Part shown: positions 1 through 11,393 of the stretch, one piece after another
Position numbering within the stretch: the stretch's first letter is position 1
Layout of the letters: each line of letters begins with the position of its first letter
Source of the DNA: Erythroxylum novogranatense
Lineage: Eukaryota; Streptophyta; Magnoliopsida; Malpighiales; Erythroxylaceae
Reading direction: 5' to 3'
Length of the DNA stretch: 64,000 nucleotides
Assembly (NCBI GenBank): GCA_029891385.1
Contig: CM057228.1
Coordinates: forward strand, 71,191,523-71,255,522
Made by a program: the position numbers and the translations under genes
The notes under the pieces: model-generated
The model's database searches: none
What the model saw: the letters and a program-made list of their open reading frames with translations, nothing else
What the model was told of the DNA's origin: nothing

Positions 1-1038
1 ATCATATTGAGGCTGTTAAAAAAAAAAACAAGATCATTCAAGTGCCAACATAGAAGGTTTCCCCAACATGGAAAGTTTTGTCAGTCTGGTCACAAGGTCT
101 CGAGCAAAGCGTCTAAAGGAGCAACTCCAAATTTATGTGCAAAACCATGTTGAAAGTGGGCAATCCAAATATGGAAAGTCCATGTATGGAAAGTGTTTGG
201 AGCCTAAGTATGTCTACATAATTGGGCTAACATACTAGTTTGGAGTGTTTGTGTTTTTGAGCTTATTTTGGGTCAAATTTGGGTTTGTTTTTTATGGGTT
301 GTTTTTATTTATCTCCTTTGGGTTTAGAATAAGTGAAATGGGCTACTTTTCAAGGGGGCCACATTGGTTTTTAGTCATTTCTTTTTCAGACTTGGTTTAT
401 GGGTTCAATTTAGCTTTTTAAGTTAGAATACACGGGCCGCTTGTTATTTTACTTAAGCCCATTTAGAAATTCATTAGCTTTAGGTTTAAGTAAGCATGTT
501 TTAGGGTTTTGTGGCTGTCATATTCACTCTCCATCTTATTCTCTCCAACAGCCACCTCTCTCTCAACATTGAAGATTGTCTTTTCATCACACCCACTTTC
601 TCCACCACGTTTTTTCCACATCAGCCATCTTCTTTACTATCTTGAAGACATTTATTTCAGTTTTTTATTGTTTTGTCTTACATTGTAATGCCTATCACAA
701 GGCTATTTTCAGTTGTAATGGAAGAACAAGTTGTATTTCGAAAATTTCAGATCTGAATGAAAGAGAGATTGCTTTCTTTTATGTTTATGCACAAGGTGTT
801 CTTATTGATTGCAATTGAGTTTATCTTTTGTTATCAATTTTAATTGCTATTTCTTGTGTTCTTGAGTGCTTAACTGATTGGGGTTCAAGGGGATTTCTAA
901 AAATTAACTTGGGTTCTTGTCATAAGTTTTATTGGGTGTAAGAACAAATCCTAATCTGATCGCTTGTTGAGAAACTAATTTTGATTTGATTGGTAACGAG
1001 TTCTATGGGTCGATTGAGGGTCTTGGGGTTGCGCATCA
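1..1038 (+). repeat. LTR, family C, right-hand part (left end outside window)
   Basis: The sequence matches the family C LTRs at 39883-40684 and 57343-58267 and ends in the same GCATCA terminus. The left end lies before the window. The first 238 bases are open and encode the integrase tail with VTRSRAKRLKEQL, stopping at TAG 236-238. This copy carries roughly 200 bp (about 568-765) absent from the other family C LTRs here. It may be a 3' LTR or a solo LTR; no target duplication can be tested. Confidence 0.85.
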
Positions 1039-2930
1039 CTTACGTGACCATGTAACATATAATAGTGGTAATATCATGGTATATGGTACATACATATGGT
1101 AATAGCATTAATGTATACCATGCATGTGTACATATGTATAGTACATGCTATACTATGGTGCTCCATTGTTATGTATAATAGTGTATCCATGGTGTACATG
1201 CTATATGGTACACATATGGTACACATATGCTACACATGGTACCATAGTAATACATACTTATATTGTACATATGTATCATACACATATGTACCCTATAACT
1301 CATGTAATAATAGTTATTACATTAGTGCATGCACATATGTACATTATAGTACATATGCATTTGTACTATAGTTTACATATGGTAGTATTATGTGCATCTA
1401 ATGTCAGCACATAGCACTATATGCATGTATTAACTATGCACACATAATATTGCTACTACCATGCTTTAGATATAGTGTGTATGGGATACACACTATAACA
1501 TGTATTATACTAGTACGTGTACATGCATGTATTTAGTATGGTAGTACATATATGTACATGCAATCACCTTATTAGCGGTGCATTGGTAAACTATAGTTTC
1601 CTACTAGATGACTTAGTTCACTATGTCATGTATAATAATAAAACAAATCTATGTGTACCATTATGTACATAAATTATTGTACTAGTATAACATGTATAGT
1701 ACAAATGTTCATACAAAAATAATATTGGTACATTGCTATTGTACACATCATCTAGCGTTTAGTAATAACTTTATCTATAAATGCTATGCATACTATTAGT
1801 ACATGTAATATATGCATGTGTATAATGATACATATGTACAATATAGTATACATCATAATACTATACTTGTCTACATGCATGTGTACACATACATATGTAT
1901 GTACCACACTATACATGTGTAGCATGCCACTATGCTACATGGTAATGTACTACTATAATGCATGTGTACATGCATACTATGATGTGCATAAACCAGTATA
2001 GTGTAACCAGTTCTGTATACAATTTATTAATGGTATGTGCACTAGGGTTCCATATGCACATACACTAACACTAATGCATGTAGTACCATTAGTGTACATA
2101 TTGCCATTGAGTATACACATGTGTGTACAAGTACATATGTATATGGTATAGATGACACATGCATATAGCGTTTAGTATGGAATAGTAGTAGTGTACATAT
2201 GGTAATATATTAGTTGACATGGTATCACCATTACTATATGGCACCATTAGTGTATAGTACACTAATGGTGCCATATAGTAATGGTGATGAGCTATACATA
2301 CGTTGGATAAGTGTGCCAGTACTATTGATTTGCATGTGTACACATGCATTATAACATGGTTGCTAGTACATATATAGTAATCGTTATATGTCAACTAATA
2401 TATGCATGTATAAAAAATACATGCACCATATATAGTAATTGTTATATGAGCATGCCCATGTGTATACAAGGTAACATTGGTGTATATGCATATGCATGGT
2501 ACATGTGAATGCATGTATTGTGTTACGTTCACAATAGCATGCATATATGTGTAATACATGTACTACCATGTATATGCACATGGTATGTTGTACTTACCAC
2601 ATGGTACGTGTATGGTATAGTACAGTATATTACCAATGTATGAATGGTATATATACCATGTACAATATGCAATTAACATTATTTGCATATGTACATGGTA
2701 TATATGTGTACCGTGCAATGGAATGCATAGCTAATGGGTACATGTACCATGCACATGCATATGCACATAGTACCAATTGTATGTACACTACATAGTACGT
2801 ACATTTGTAATACCATGTGTACACATCAAGTATACATGTACACATATGCACACAAGTATTACAATAATGTATAAAACTAAAGTCACTACCATAGTGGTAC
2901 ACATACACGCATAGTACATATATATAATGG
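1039..2930. repeat. Cryptically simple alternating pyrimidine-purine DNA, block 1
   Basis: No gene is supported; the short frames here are chance products of composition. The stretch is built from words such as TACATATG, ATGCATG, GTACAC, ACCAT and TAGTA. Long strictly alternating Y-R runs occur, for example 33 nt at 1872-1904. GA/TC steps and homopurine runs are visibly rare, and the composition looks the same on both strands. No clean tandem period is visible by eye. It joins family C LTR sequence on the left and is interrupted on the right by element B1, after which the same kind of sequence resumes at 8368. Confidence 0.8.
2205..2403. repeat. Nested inverted repeats with a perfect 31-bp hairpin
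   Basis: A perfect inverted repeat has 31-bp arms at 2224-2254 and 2258-2288 around a 3-nt loop. An outer pair of 16-bp perfect arms lies at 2205-2220 and 2388-2403. A small hairpin (TGCATGTAT, AAAAA, ATACATGCA) follows at 2403-2425. The 20-nt word at 2371-2390 recurs nearly identically at 2429-2448. Confidence 0.9.
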
Positions 2931-3834
2931 TGATACAACTCACCAAGGCAATGGAGACTTGAGGATGCCAATGGGTCCAATTACAAGGTCACGCTCCAAC
3001 ATGCTTAAAGCACAATTTCAGATTTATGTACAAGCTTTTGTTTCACAAGAACTTCAAGAAGTTTTGTTGATCAAGCTTGGGGAAAAGCTTAGGAAGACAC
3101 CTAAGTGTGTGTGCACATTGGAGGCTTCAAATCAAGAGGGCTAACACTTAGCCAATTTTCACAAGCACAAGTCTAATCAATGGGCTTGAGCTTATTTTAT
3201 CTTATAAAGGGCATGTGGACTTCTTTTAGGCTTTTTCATGGGCTGGTTTGCATTAAGTGTGCATGTGCTTTATTAAAAAAGTCATGTGCATGTTTTATTT
3301 TAAGGAACCAAGCTTGTGGGCCTAGTTTAAAAGCCCAATTCGCCCCTCTTAAGTTAGTCTTCTATTTTGTGGTTTTCTTATCCTATTTGGACAAGGACTA
3401 GTCAATTTTAATTAGTTTTGAACCCCAAATCCATGTGGGATTTAGTCTTGGGCAGATTTGTTTCAAGAAGGCCTTTTGATATTTTGGGCTTTCTTTAGGG
3501 TTTTTAGGTTATCTTTGTTAGGGTTTACATTGCAAAGGGTATTTAAACCCTTGGTTTAGCCATGAACACGAGTTTAGAGAGATCAACAAAATTAGAAAGC
3601 ATTCTTCAAGAGAGAATTGAGATTCTTGCTTGTTTTACCTTAAGGATTGATTCAACTTATCAAGTAAGTTCTAACTTGTGGCGTTAATTCAATTCCTACA
3701 ATCTTATACTCTTTGTTACCAATCCTTGCTGTTTTGGGGGTGAAGGGTCTTGTTAGATTTATTGAATTTAGGTTTGGGAACAATCATTGAAACGGAGTTG
3801 ATCTAGACATTGATTCTAGGTTGTTGCCGTATCA
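2931..3834 (+). repeat. 5' LTR of B1 (family B)
   Basis: Starts TGATACAACT and ends GCCGTATCA; 904 bp, matching 7464-8367. The first 214 bases are open and encode the integrase tail used when this sequence is the 3' LTR (GPITRSRSNMLK motif near 2971-3006). A TATTTAAA box and a splice-donor-like CAAGTAAGTT lie in the right third. Confidence 0.95.
3540..3549 (+). promoter_or_regulatory. Candidate LTR TATA box (TATTTAAACC)
   Basis: An AT-rich box in the right third of the LTR, about 295 bp from its end, is conserved in all family B LTRs here. A second candidate, TATAAAGG, lies at 3203-3210. Either could set the start of the R region; transcripts are needed to choose. Confidence 0.45.
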
Positions 3835-3838
3835 TCTT

Positions 3839-3851
3839 TGGTATCAAAGCC
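3839..3851 (+). other. Primer binding site, initiator tRNA-Met type
   Basis: TGGTATCAAAGCC starts four bases after the LTR. Plant LTR elements primed by initiator tRNA-Met carry TGGTATCAGAGC; there is one A/G difference. It marks the start of minus-strand DNA synthesis. Confidence 0.85.
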
Positions 3852-3927
3852 TAGGTTTTAAATTCAATCTTTATCTTTAATTTTCTGTTTGTTCTTGATT
3901 ATTATAGTTAGTTTATCATTGAAATTC

Positions 3928-4031
3928 GAAAAAAAAAAGAAAGAAAGAAAGAAAGAAAAGAAAGAAAGAAAGAAAGAAAGAAAGAAGAAGAAGAGAAAAA
4001 AGAAAGAAAGAAAGAAAGAAGTAAAAAAAAA
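3928..4031 (+). repeat. (GAAA)n purine-rich tract in B1 leader
   Basis: About 100 bp of AAAGAAAG repeats on the coding strand lie between the primer site and gag. A tract at the same place occurs in the family B leaders at 20791-20893, 24231-24348, 58597-58737 and 63396-63530 (there as TTTC because those elements are reversed). Confidence 0.9.
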
Positions 4032-4723
4032 TCAAGATTGTGAATCTTTGTGAGTTTGAGTTGATTTGCTTGTAAGATTCATCAAGAAACGAATCTGGTC
4101 ATTCTAGAATTCTTTAATTCCGTTTCTTTATTATTCAAGATTCATCAAGAAAACATCCTTCATTCAAGAAACTCATCAAGACTTGTTTTCTTGCATCAAA
4201 AAACAATATCGTGTTTCAAGATTTACTTTCTTGCACCCAAAACGTGTGTCTTTGATAAAATTGCTTATCTTTCAATTTTTGAGTTATTGGGCAGATCTGA
4301 ATGTTCTTGTTAGTTCGGGTTTAGGGTTGTGTTTAATTCATAGTTTCGTCTTTTCTTGCAGTCTTTGGTTGCTTTTTATTATTTGCTGTACTTTTGTTTC
4401 CATTACACGTGAATTGAGTAATCTTGTTTCATATTGCTCAATTGGTACAAAAAATCATTCACATACGTTTTCTCCATCTAGTATGTGTTTATTTTCGTCT
4501 TCCTTGCTTTATTTACCTTAAATTGCATCTAGTTTTGTGTTTTCTTCCTTTCTTTAGGTATTCGTTGTTTTCTGTTGAATTAAGTTGCTGGTGTGCTTAT
4601 TTGGTTGGTAGTGATTGATCCGGACAAGTAAAACTGTGCTAGAATCTAGAGTGTGTAAGCTCATTTGAGGGTAAAAGCCATCTTTTTGAGTGAAACACGA
4701 GGGTATCCAATCTGATTAGAGAG

Positions 4724-4740
4724 AAACACGTGAGGGAGTG
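4724..4740 (+). promoter_or_regulatory. Conserved leader block AAACACGTGAGGGAGTG
   Basis: The block lies 41 bases upstream of the chosen gag ATG and contains the palindrome CACGTG. The same or nearly the same block stands before gag in families B, C, D, F and K, whose LTRs are otherwise dissimilar. A packaging or dimerisation role is inferred from position, not shown. Confidence 0.6.
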
Positions 4741-4780
4741 TGTGAGGAGTCGTTCTAACGTGTTTTGCAGATTTTACATC

Positions 4781-6334
4781 ATGTCCAATTCAAAGGATAG
4801 TAAAGGTAGTGACAAGGATGAAAAGAATAGTGAGGCTGATCAACACACATTCTTTACTTTGGCGGTTATGCAACATCAATTCCAAAGGATTGAGAACATG
4901 TTCAGGGATGTCAGTGATAAATTTGATAGACAAGATCAAGCCATTAGGAATTTACAACAAGAGGCTTCATCTAATGGTGCAACAAGGAGGCAAAATGCTA
5001 GGGAGCCAACTCCTGTGTGCTATGAGTATGAAGATCAATATGATGATGTGGAAGATGAAGAAATTATGTATGAAGATGAAGAAGATGATTTGGATTCCAT
5101 GCCTGAGTTGGAAGATTGTTCTGATGTGGAAGTTGAGGATGCACCTAGGGGTGAATTACTTGTTACTAGGCGAGTTTTGAATGCTCAGATGAAGGAAGAT
5201 GGAATTGAGCAAAGGGAAAATATTTTTGATTCCAGATGCCTAGTGAATGAGAAGATTTGTAGCCTGATCATTGATGGGGGAAGCTGCACTAATGTGGCTA
5301 GTACATTGATGGTAGAAAAACTCAGGTTGGAGTGCTTGAAACACCCTAGGCCGTATAGGCTACAATGGCTGAATGACATGGGGGAAATCAAGGTAAATAA
5401 ACAAGTCCTTGTATCTTTCTCCATTGGAAAGTATTCTGATCAAGTACTTTGTGATGTCGTACCTATGCATGCTTGTCATTTATTGCTCGGTCGACCTTGG
5501 CAATATGATAGAAGAGTGTTACATGATGGTTTTAAGAATAGGTATTCATTTACTATGGGAGATCAGAAATTTGTTCTTGCTCCATTGGCACCAAAAGAGG
5601 TATATGAGGACCAAATGCAATTAAAAAGGAGTATGGAGGGAATGCAACAAAGACAGGACAAAAAACTTCAAGAAAAACATGACAATACAAAAATTGAGGG
5701 GAAGGTTGAGAACCTTGCAAAAGGGGAGCAGAAATCTAAATCAAAAGAAAAGAGAGAAAGTGGGGCCGAGACTGAGAGAAGAAAAGTGGGGAAAGAGGCC
5801 TCAAAAGAAATTGAATTAAAAGGCCTAAATGAGAGAGAGGGTAGAAAGAAACAAAACTTCTATGCAAAAATGAGAGATGTAAGGGTTGCTTGTGTGGAAA
5901 GGAGATGTTTGTTTGTACTTTTGTACAAGCAAGCTTATTTTAATGAATCTTACCTTGACCCTTGTTTGTCTAGTAGTGTTGTTTCTCTTTTGCAGGAGTA
6001 TAGAGATGTTTTTCCTGAATTCTTGATTCACACTGATCATGAGAGTTTGAAGCATCTTAAAGGCCAAGGAAAGTTAAATAAAAGACATGCTAAGTGGCTG
6101 GAGTTCATAGAGACATTCCCATATGTTGTGAAATACAAGCAAGGTAAAGAAAATGTGACCTCTGATGCATTGTCTAGGAGGTATGCTCTAATCTCTTCTC
6201 TTAGTTCTAAGTTGATTGGGTTTGAGTATATAAAAGATTTGTACAAATCAGATTCTGACTTTGCTAATGTGTATGATGCATGTGAACAAGTTGGTTTTCA
6301 AAAGTTTTATAGGAATGATGGATATTTTTTTTAG
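4781..6334 (+). CDS. Deleted Gag-protease-RNase H fusion polyprotein of B1
   Basis: The frame is 517 residues from the ATG at 4781, chosen because all family members begin M(S/T)[14 protein letters not shown] there; the open frame itself runs from 4730. Residues 1-90 are the Gag N-terminus with a heptad-like helix. The capsid core and zinc knuckle are missing, joining straight to the acidic EEDDL-SMPELED linker. Next is a retropepsin region with [13 protein letters not shown] near residue 160 and [11 protein letters not shown] near 230. A charged K/E linker and the RT leader ([13 protein letters not shown]) follow. RT is gone: [11 protein letters not shown] is joined directly to [13 protein letters not shown] of RNase H. 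The frame ends by a shift in a T8 run before the integrase. Such a protein could mature by protease but not reverse transcribe. Confidence 0.85.
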   Translation: MSNSKDSKGSDKDEKNSEADQHTFFTLAVMQHQFQRIENMFRDVSDKFDRQDQAIRNLQQEASSNGATRRQNAREPTPVCYEYEDQYDDVEDEEIMYEDEEDDLDSMPELEDCSDVEVEDAPRGELLVTRRVLNAQMKEDGIEQRENIFDSRCLVNEKICSLIIDGGSCTNVASTLMVEKLRLECLKHPRPYRLQWLNDMGEIKVNKQVLVSFSIGKYSDQVLCDVVPMHACHLLLGRPWQYDRRVLHDGFKNRYSFTMGDQKFVLAPLAPKEVYEDQMQLKRSMEGMQQRQDKKLQEKHDNTKIEGKVENLAKGEQKSKSKEKRESGAETERRKVGKEASKEIELKGLNEREGRKKQNFYAKMRDVRVACVERRCLFVLLYKQAYFNESYLDPCLSSSVVSLLQEYRDVFPEFLIHTDHESLKHLKGQGKLNKRHAKWLEFIETFPYVVKYKQGKENVTSDALSRRYALISSLSSKLIGFEYIKDLYKSDSDFANVYDACEQVGFQKFYRNDGYFF

Positions 6335-7677
6335 AGATAATAAACTATGTATTCCTACTTGTTCTATGCGTGAGATGCTTGCTAGGGAGTCTCATGATGG
6401 AGGTTTAATGGGACATTTTGGTATTGCTAAAACACTTGACATACTACAGGAGCATTTTTATTGGCCTAACATGAAAAAGGATGTTGAAAGAGTTTGCTCT
6501 AGTTGTGTAGCCTGTAGGCACGCCAAATCCAAGGTGCAACCACATGGGTTGTACACGCCTCTACCTGTCCCTATTAGTCCTTGGATTGATATATCTATGG
6601 ATTTTGTGTTAGGATTGCCTAGGACTAGGAAAGGACGTGATAGCATCTTTGTTGTAGTTGATCGATTTAGTAAAATGGCTCATTTTATTGCATGTCATAA
6701 ATCTGATGATGCTACACATGTTGCTGATTTATTTTTTAGGGATGTTGTTAGATTGCATGGCATTCCTAGAACCATTGTTTCAGATAGGGATTCTAAGTTT
6801 TTAAGTCACTTTTGGCGTGTTCTATGGAATAAATTGGGAACAAAGCTTTTGTTTTCTACAACTTGTCATCCCCAACCAGATGGACAAACTGAAGTGGTTA
6901 ATAGAACCTTAGGATCTTTATTGCGTCTGTTGTGGGTAAAATTTGAAAGCTTGGGAAGATTGTTTGCCTTTGATTGAGTTTGCATATAATAGAAGCATTC
7001 ATTCTTCTACAGTTATTCTCCATTTGAGATTGTGTATTGTTTTAACCCATTAACTCCATTGGATTTGTTGCCTTTACCCTTGAATGAGATTGTTAATGTA
7101 GATGGGCAGCAAAGGGCCAAATTGGTTAAAACAATACATGAGAAAGCTAGGCAGCACATTGAGGAAAAGAACAAGAAGTATGCTCAAAGAGCCAATCAAG
7201 GCGTAGGGTGTGATGAAGTTTGAACACGGAGATTGGGTTTGGGTGCACTTCAGGAAAGAGAGATTTCCCAAACAAAGGAAGTCTAAGCTTGATCCTAGAG
7301 GGGACGGTCCTTTTCAAGTGCTTGAACGCATAAATGACAATGCCTATAGGGTGGACCTGCTAGGTGAGTATAGTGTTAGTGTTACTTTTAATGTTTCTGA
7401 TTTATCTCCCTTTGATAATGTAGGTCTTGATTCGAGGACGAATCCTTTTGAGGAGGGAGGGAATGATACAACTCACCAAGGCAATGGAGACTTGAGGATG
7501 CCAATGGGTCCAATTACAAGGTCACGCTCCAACATGCTTAAAGCACAATTTCAGATTTATGTACAAGCTTTTGTTTCACAAGAACTTCAAGAAGTTTTGT
7601 TGATCAAGCTTGGGGAAAAGCTTAGGAAGACACCTAAGTGTGTGTGCACATTGGAGGCATCAAATCAAGAGGGCTAA
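6261..7677 (+). pseudogene. Integrase of B1, broken by frameshifts, tail encoded in 3' LTR
   Basis: Three overlapping frames (6261-6977, 7032-7223, 7210-7677) together cover a Ty3/gypsy integrase. The HHCC zinc domain is visible (SHDGG, GHFG, CSSCVAC). The DDE core shows its Asp in ISMDF, Asp in SDRDSKF and Glu in QTEVVNRT. The C-terminal part has [12 protein letters not shown], then RGDGPFQVLERINDNAYRVD. It then crosses the polypurine tract into the LTR, ending with GPITRSRSNMLK. At least three single-base indels (near 6927, 7010 and 7204) plus the one at 6330 break it. No canonical chromodomain is visible; the LTR-encoded tail resembles the CR motif of CRM elements. Confidence 0.88.
7450..7463 (+). 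other. Polypurine tract of B1
   Basis: GAGGAGGGAGGGAA lies immediately before the 3' LTR and would prime plus-strand synthesis. It is also translated within the integrase tail (FEEGGND). Confidence 0.88.
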
Positions 7678-8367
7678 CACTTAGCCAATTTTCATAAGCA
7701 CAAGTCTAATCAATGGGCTTGAGCTTATTTTATCTTATAAAGGGCATGTGGACTTCTTTTAGGCTTTTTCATGGGCTGGTTTGCATTAAGTGTGCATGTT
7801 CTTTATTAAAAAAGTCATGTGCATGTTTTGTTTTAAGGAACCAAGCTTGTGGGCCTAGTTTAAAAGCCCAATTCGCCCCTCTTAAGTTAGTCTTCTATTT
7901 TGTGGTTTTCTTATCCTATTTGGACAAGGACTAGTCAATTTTAATTAGTTTTGAACCCCAAATCCATGTGGGATTTAGTCTTGGGCAGATTTGTTTCAAG
8001 AAGGCCTTTTGATATTTTGGGCTTTCTTTAGGGTTTTTAGGTTATCTTTGTTAGGGTTTACATTGCAAAGGGTATTTAAACCCTTGGTTTAGCCATGAAC
8101 ACGAGTTTAGAGAGATCAACAAAATTAGAAAGCATTCTTCAAGAGAGAATTGAGATTCTTGCTTGTTTTACCTTAAGGATTGATTCAACTTATCAAGTAA
8201 GTTCTAACTTGTATGCTAATTCAATTCCTACAATCTTATACTCTTTGTTACCAATTCCTTGCTGTTTTGGGGGTGAAGGGTCTTGTTAGATTGATTGAAT
8301 TTAGGTTTGGGAACAATCATTGAAACGGAGGTGATCTAGACATTGATTCTAGGTTGTTGCCGTATCA
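7464..8367 (+). repeat. 3' LTR of B1 (family B)
   Basis: 904 bp starting TGATACAACT and ending CCGTATCA, followed by the AATGG target duplication. Nearly identical to 2931-3834. Confidence 0.95.
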
Positions 8368-9508
8368 AATGGTAACATGCAATGTACATGCAATGGTTAA
8401 CATATAATAGTACATTATGCATCCATACATAATGTATGTTCCCAAATTGTAGTATGTATACATGTATACATATGTATTATGTTACCATGTATTAAATTAG
8501 TTATACATGGTATTATTGGTACATACTATATTACATATGTACCATTACATGTAAAATAATTATATGTGACTTAATTATACTATAGACTAGTATAGTATAA
8601 TTGTTATACTATACATAACTAATACATATACTAATTAGTTATGTATAGTACATATACATAACTAATTAGTATATGTATTGTTTAGTGCATAGTACATATG
8701 TACCTTACGTATGTGTATATTTACATAAAAATAAACTATACAATGGTACAAATGTGATATGTGCCATAACATTTACATTCATAGTAAATGTATGCATAGT
8801 ATGGTACCCATAGTAAACTTATATACTATGGGTGAACAAACATATAGCGTGCATGATGCATAGTACACCATGCACATAGTTATAGGTATAGTCTTGTACA
8901 TATGTTACATGGTGTTGTACTATATGCATGCTACTATGTCACATGCATAGTTGTCATTGTGACATATGTACCGCACAGCATGGTACATGTGCACCATGGT
9001 AGCGTGCATAGTAGTAGTGTAACACTAGTGTATGTACACTATAGTACACCATGCACACACTCACCATGGTAATACCATAGTGTATAATATACTATAATGT
9101 CACCACTATATGGCATAGCACATACTATACACCAATTATACTATATAACTATAGTATCTTGCACTGTATAATGCATATGCATATACTATAATATGTACTA
9201 TGCATACATATTATAGTGTGTTCATGTGTGCATTCCTAGTGGTAACAGATATTATACACTAGGTACATATAATAGGTATCCAAATGATATGTACCATACT
9301 ACTAATTATTGTACACATAGCCATTGTACTAGTATGTGTATGTTAATGTGTACACATATGTGGTGTAACATAATTATGCATAGTAACTAGTTATACTATT
9401 ACATGGTAGCAATTATGCCATAATTAGCATGCATAGATACTAATGGTACATATGTACATTACTATAATAATGTACCATGCATATGTGATTAGTATTACTA
9501 TAGTATAC
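8368..9508. repeat. Alternating pyrimidine-purine DNA, block 2
   Basis: The block 1 sequence type resumes right after B1. It again consists of TACATATG, GCATAGTA and ACCATG words. The 35-bp segment 8987-9021 recurs exactly at 10763-10797 in block 3. The right edge is the solo LTR of family D. No gene is supported. Confidence 0.8.
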
Positions 9509-10562
9509 TGATGAAGAACCATGGGCATGTGTAAGAAAAGAAGAGAAGCATCTATGGCGTGATTCGCCTCAAGGAAGCCTAAGACGTGACTTGCATGGAC
9601 ATGAGCTTGCAAAAGGAGGCTTAGGAGCTGAAATTGGATCAGATTTGAAGTCTAAATATTCAAGGCAAGGGGACGAACGAAATTCCCATATCAAAGGCCC
9701 AACATTCAAGTCTAATGTTCCTAAAGATCCATTACAAGATGTTGGAGGCCCAATGACAAGAGCTAGGGCCAAAGCAATGAAGCAAGCATTGAATTGTTTA
9801 ATCCAAGACCTTCAAGAGATAGAGCCCCTATTGTTGAGTCAGATTTCATCTCATAAAGGTCCAAGAGGCATTGTCTTACTCCTTGAAGCCCAACATAAAG
9901 TGTCCAAAGGCCCACATGGAGTCCAATTGGGAGAACTCACTTAAAGTACCATGTGACAAGCATGTGCCACTTAAAATAAGGATATGGACGTGATCCTATG
10001 GTCCAACATGTTGAGATCACATTTTATTTAGTTTCCTTTTTGTTTCCTCTAAATAAGGTGATCTAGTCAACACCTTTATAAGTTTATTTTGTTTTCTTTT
10101 AGGGATTGATTTGTTTCCTTTTATTTAGTATCTTCTTTAGGACATTAAGTTAGGAAGTTTTCCCTATAAATAGGCACCCTCTATGTACTTTGAAAGGGGT
10201 CTTTGATTCATAAATAATATTGAGAGCTTTCTTACTTTCTTTGTATTCTTTGAGAATACTTGACTTATCAAAGGAGTTGTTTTCCTTTGTGGCGTCCTAA
10301 GGTTAGAATTCTAAGAGACAAGTTCTCTTAGAGTTCTTTCCATTGACGAACATTCTTGCTAGAGTTCTAAGAGACAGGTTCTCTTAGGGTTCTTTTCATC
10401 GATCAACATTCTTCTCACCTCCCATTTTCTTTGTGTCCTGTTTCTATCTTTTCAACTTTGTTTCTTGTGATTCCGTGTGTTTGCTTGATTCTATCTACTC
10501 CTGGGCATAGTTCCATCTTGTTGAAGGTTCTCTAGGACAAGTTCCTATTGGGTCTGCCATCA
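9509..10562 (+). repeat. Solo LTR, family D
   Basis: 1054 bp starting TGATGAAGAACC and ending CTGCCATCA, matching the LTRs of element D (reversed at 52837-53881). No interior sequence adjoins it on either side. Flanks TATAC (9504-9508) and TTTAC (10563-10567) look like a target duplication with one mismatch. Its first 435 bases are open as the integrase tail, with GPMTRARAKAMKQAL near 9749-9790. It is the expected product of LTR-LTR recombination. Confidence 0.92.
10165..10174 (+). promoter_or_regulatory. TATA box of family D LTR (TATAAATAGG)
   Basis: A strong TATA consensus inside the LTR, also present in reversed element D LTRs (near 53233-53241 as CTATTTATA). Confidence 0.65.
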
Positions 10563-11393
10563 TTTACCATATGTATGCATGTGTGTATGGTAACTATATA
10601 CTAACCAATGTGCTATAATATGTATGCATATGTATTATGTATATATAATGCCACTATAGTGCATGTTACGAATGATGTTTAGACATGGTACCAGATAGTG
10701 TATGTACCAAGTGGTAATAGTATTCGGTACAACTATTGCCATATAGCATGTATTATACGTAAATGTGCACCATGGTAGCGTGCATAGTAGTAGTGTACCA
10801 CGGTTGTATTATGAATATTTACACGCATGTTATGGGTACACATGCATTGTGTATACCCAATAGTGGTGCACACCATGAGTGCACCATTGTGCACCACTAT
10901 ACATTCTATATAACATACACGTATACATGCATAGTACATACATGTCACATTAGATATTGATGGTACCTAGTGTATATGGTGTCATAGCTATGGTACATAT
11001 GTATACACCCTATGCATGTGCACTATTGCATGTGGGTACATAATGTGCACAATGCATACATGGTCTATACTATAGTTATGTAATTATGCATATATGTCTG
11101 CTATACATACCATGTTCACACATAGGGTATACAATGTGTATATTATTAGTGTATATACATGAATGAGTATATCTATTCATGTGTACATACTAAATATTAT
11201 GCAATGTATGCAATACACACTAATAGTTGCATATAGTACACAACTAGTTAATGACATATCAGTATGGTTGTGCACATGCATAATACATGTGTACTATGCA
11301 TGTGTACACATGTACCAATGTGTAATGCAAGTGTGTATACGCATACTGGTACACTAATCCTAGTTACAAATGTGCATATGCATGTATATTAAT
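10563..11393. repeat. Alternating pyrimidine-purine DNA, block 3
   Basis: Continuation of blocks 1 and 2 after the solo LTR; it ends gradually near 11393 where ordinary AT-rich DNA begins. It carries the second copy (10763-10797) of the 35-bp repeat. Short frames here are composition artefacts. Confidence 0.78.

Larger units (their letters stand above)
2931..8367 (+). mobile_element. Element B1: CRM-like Ty3/gypsy retrotransposon, family B, internally deleted
   Basis: Two 904-bp LTRs (TGATAC...GTATCA) flank a 3.6-kb interior with primer site, leader, Gag-PR-RH fusion frame, broken integrase and polypurine tract. A perfect 5-bp target duplication AATGG lies at 2926-2930 and 8368-8372. The two LTRs differ at roughly ten places by eye, about 1 percent, so the insertion is fairly recent. 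The Gag core and all of RT are missing. The RT deletion junction is the same as in element B2 (59589 onward), so this looks like a copy of a non-autonomous lineage and not a private decay event. It sits inside the alternating Y-R block. Confidence 0.95.

Noticed and set aside
576..818. 80-codon frame in the family C LTR as a possible small gene
   Set aside because: It lies in LTR DNA between TATA and the end, has no domain, and is absent from the shorter family C LTRs.
1039..2930. Telomeric or CRISPR-like array
   Set aside because: No TTTAGGG units, no regular repeat-spacer pattern; this is eukaryotic repeat DNA.
1096..2980. Several Tyr/Met/His/Cys-rich frames of 60-116 codons on both strands
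   Set aside because: They are direct products of TAC/ATG/CAT/TGT word composition, appear on both strands and in several frames, and have no recognisable fold.
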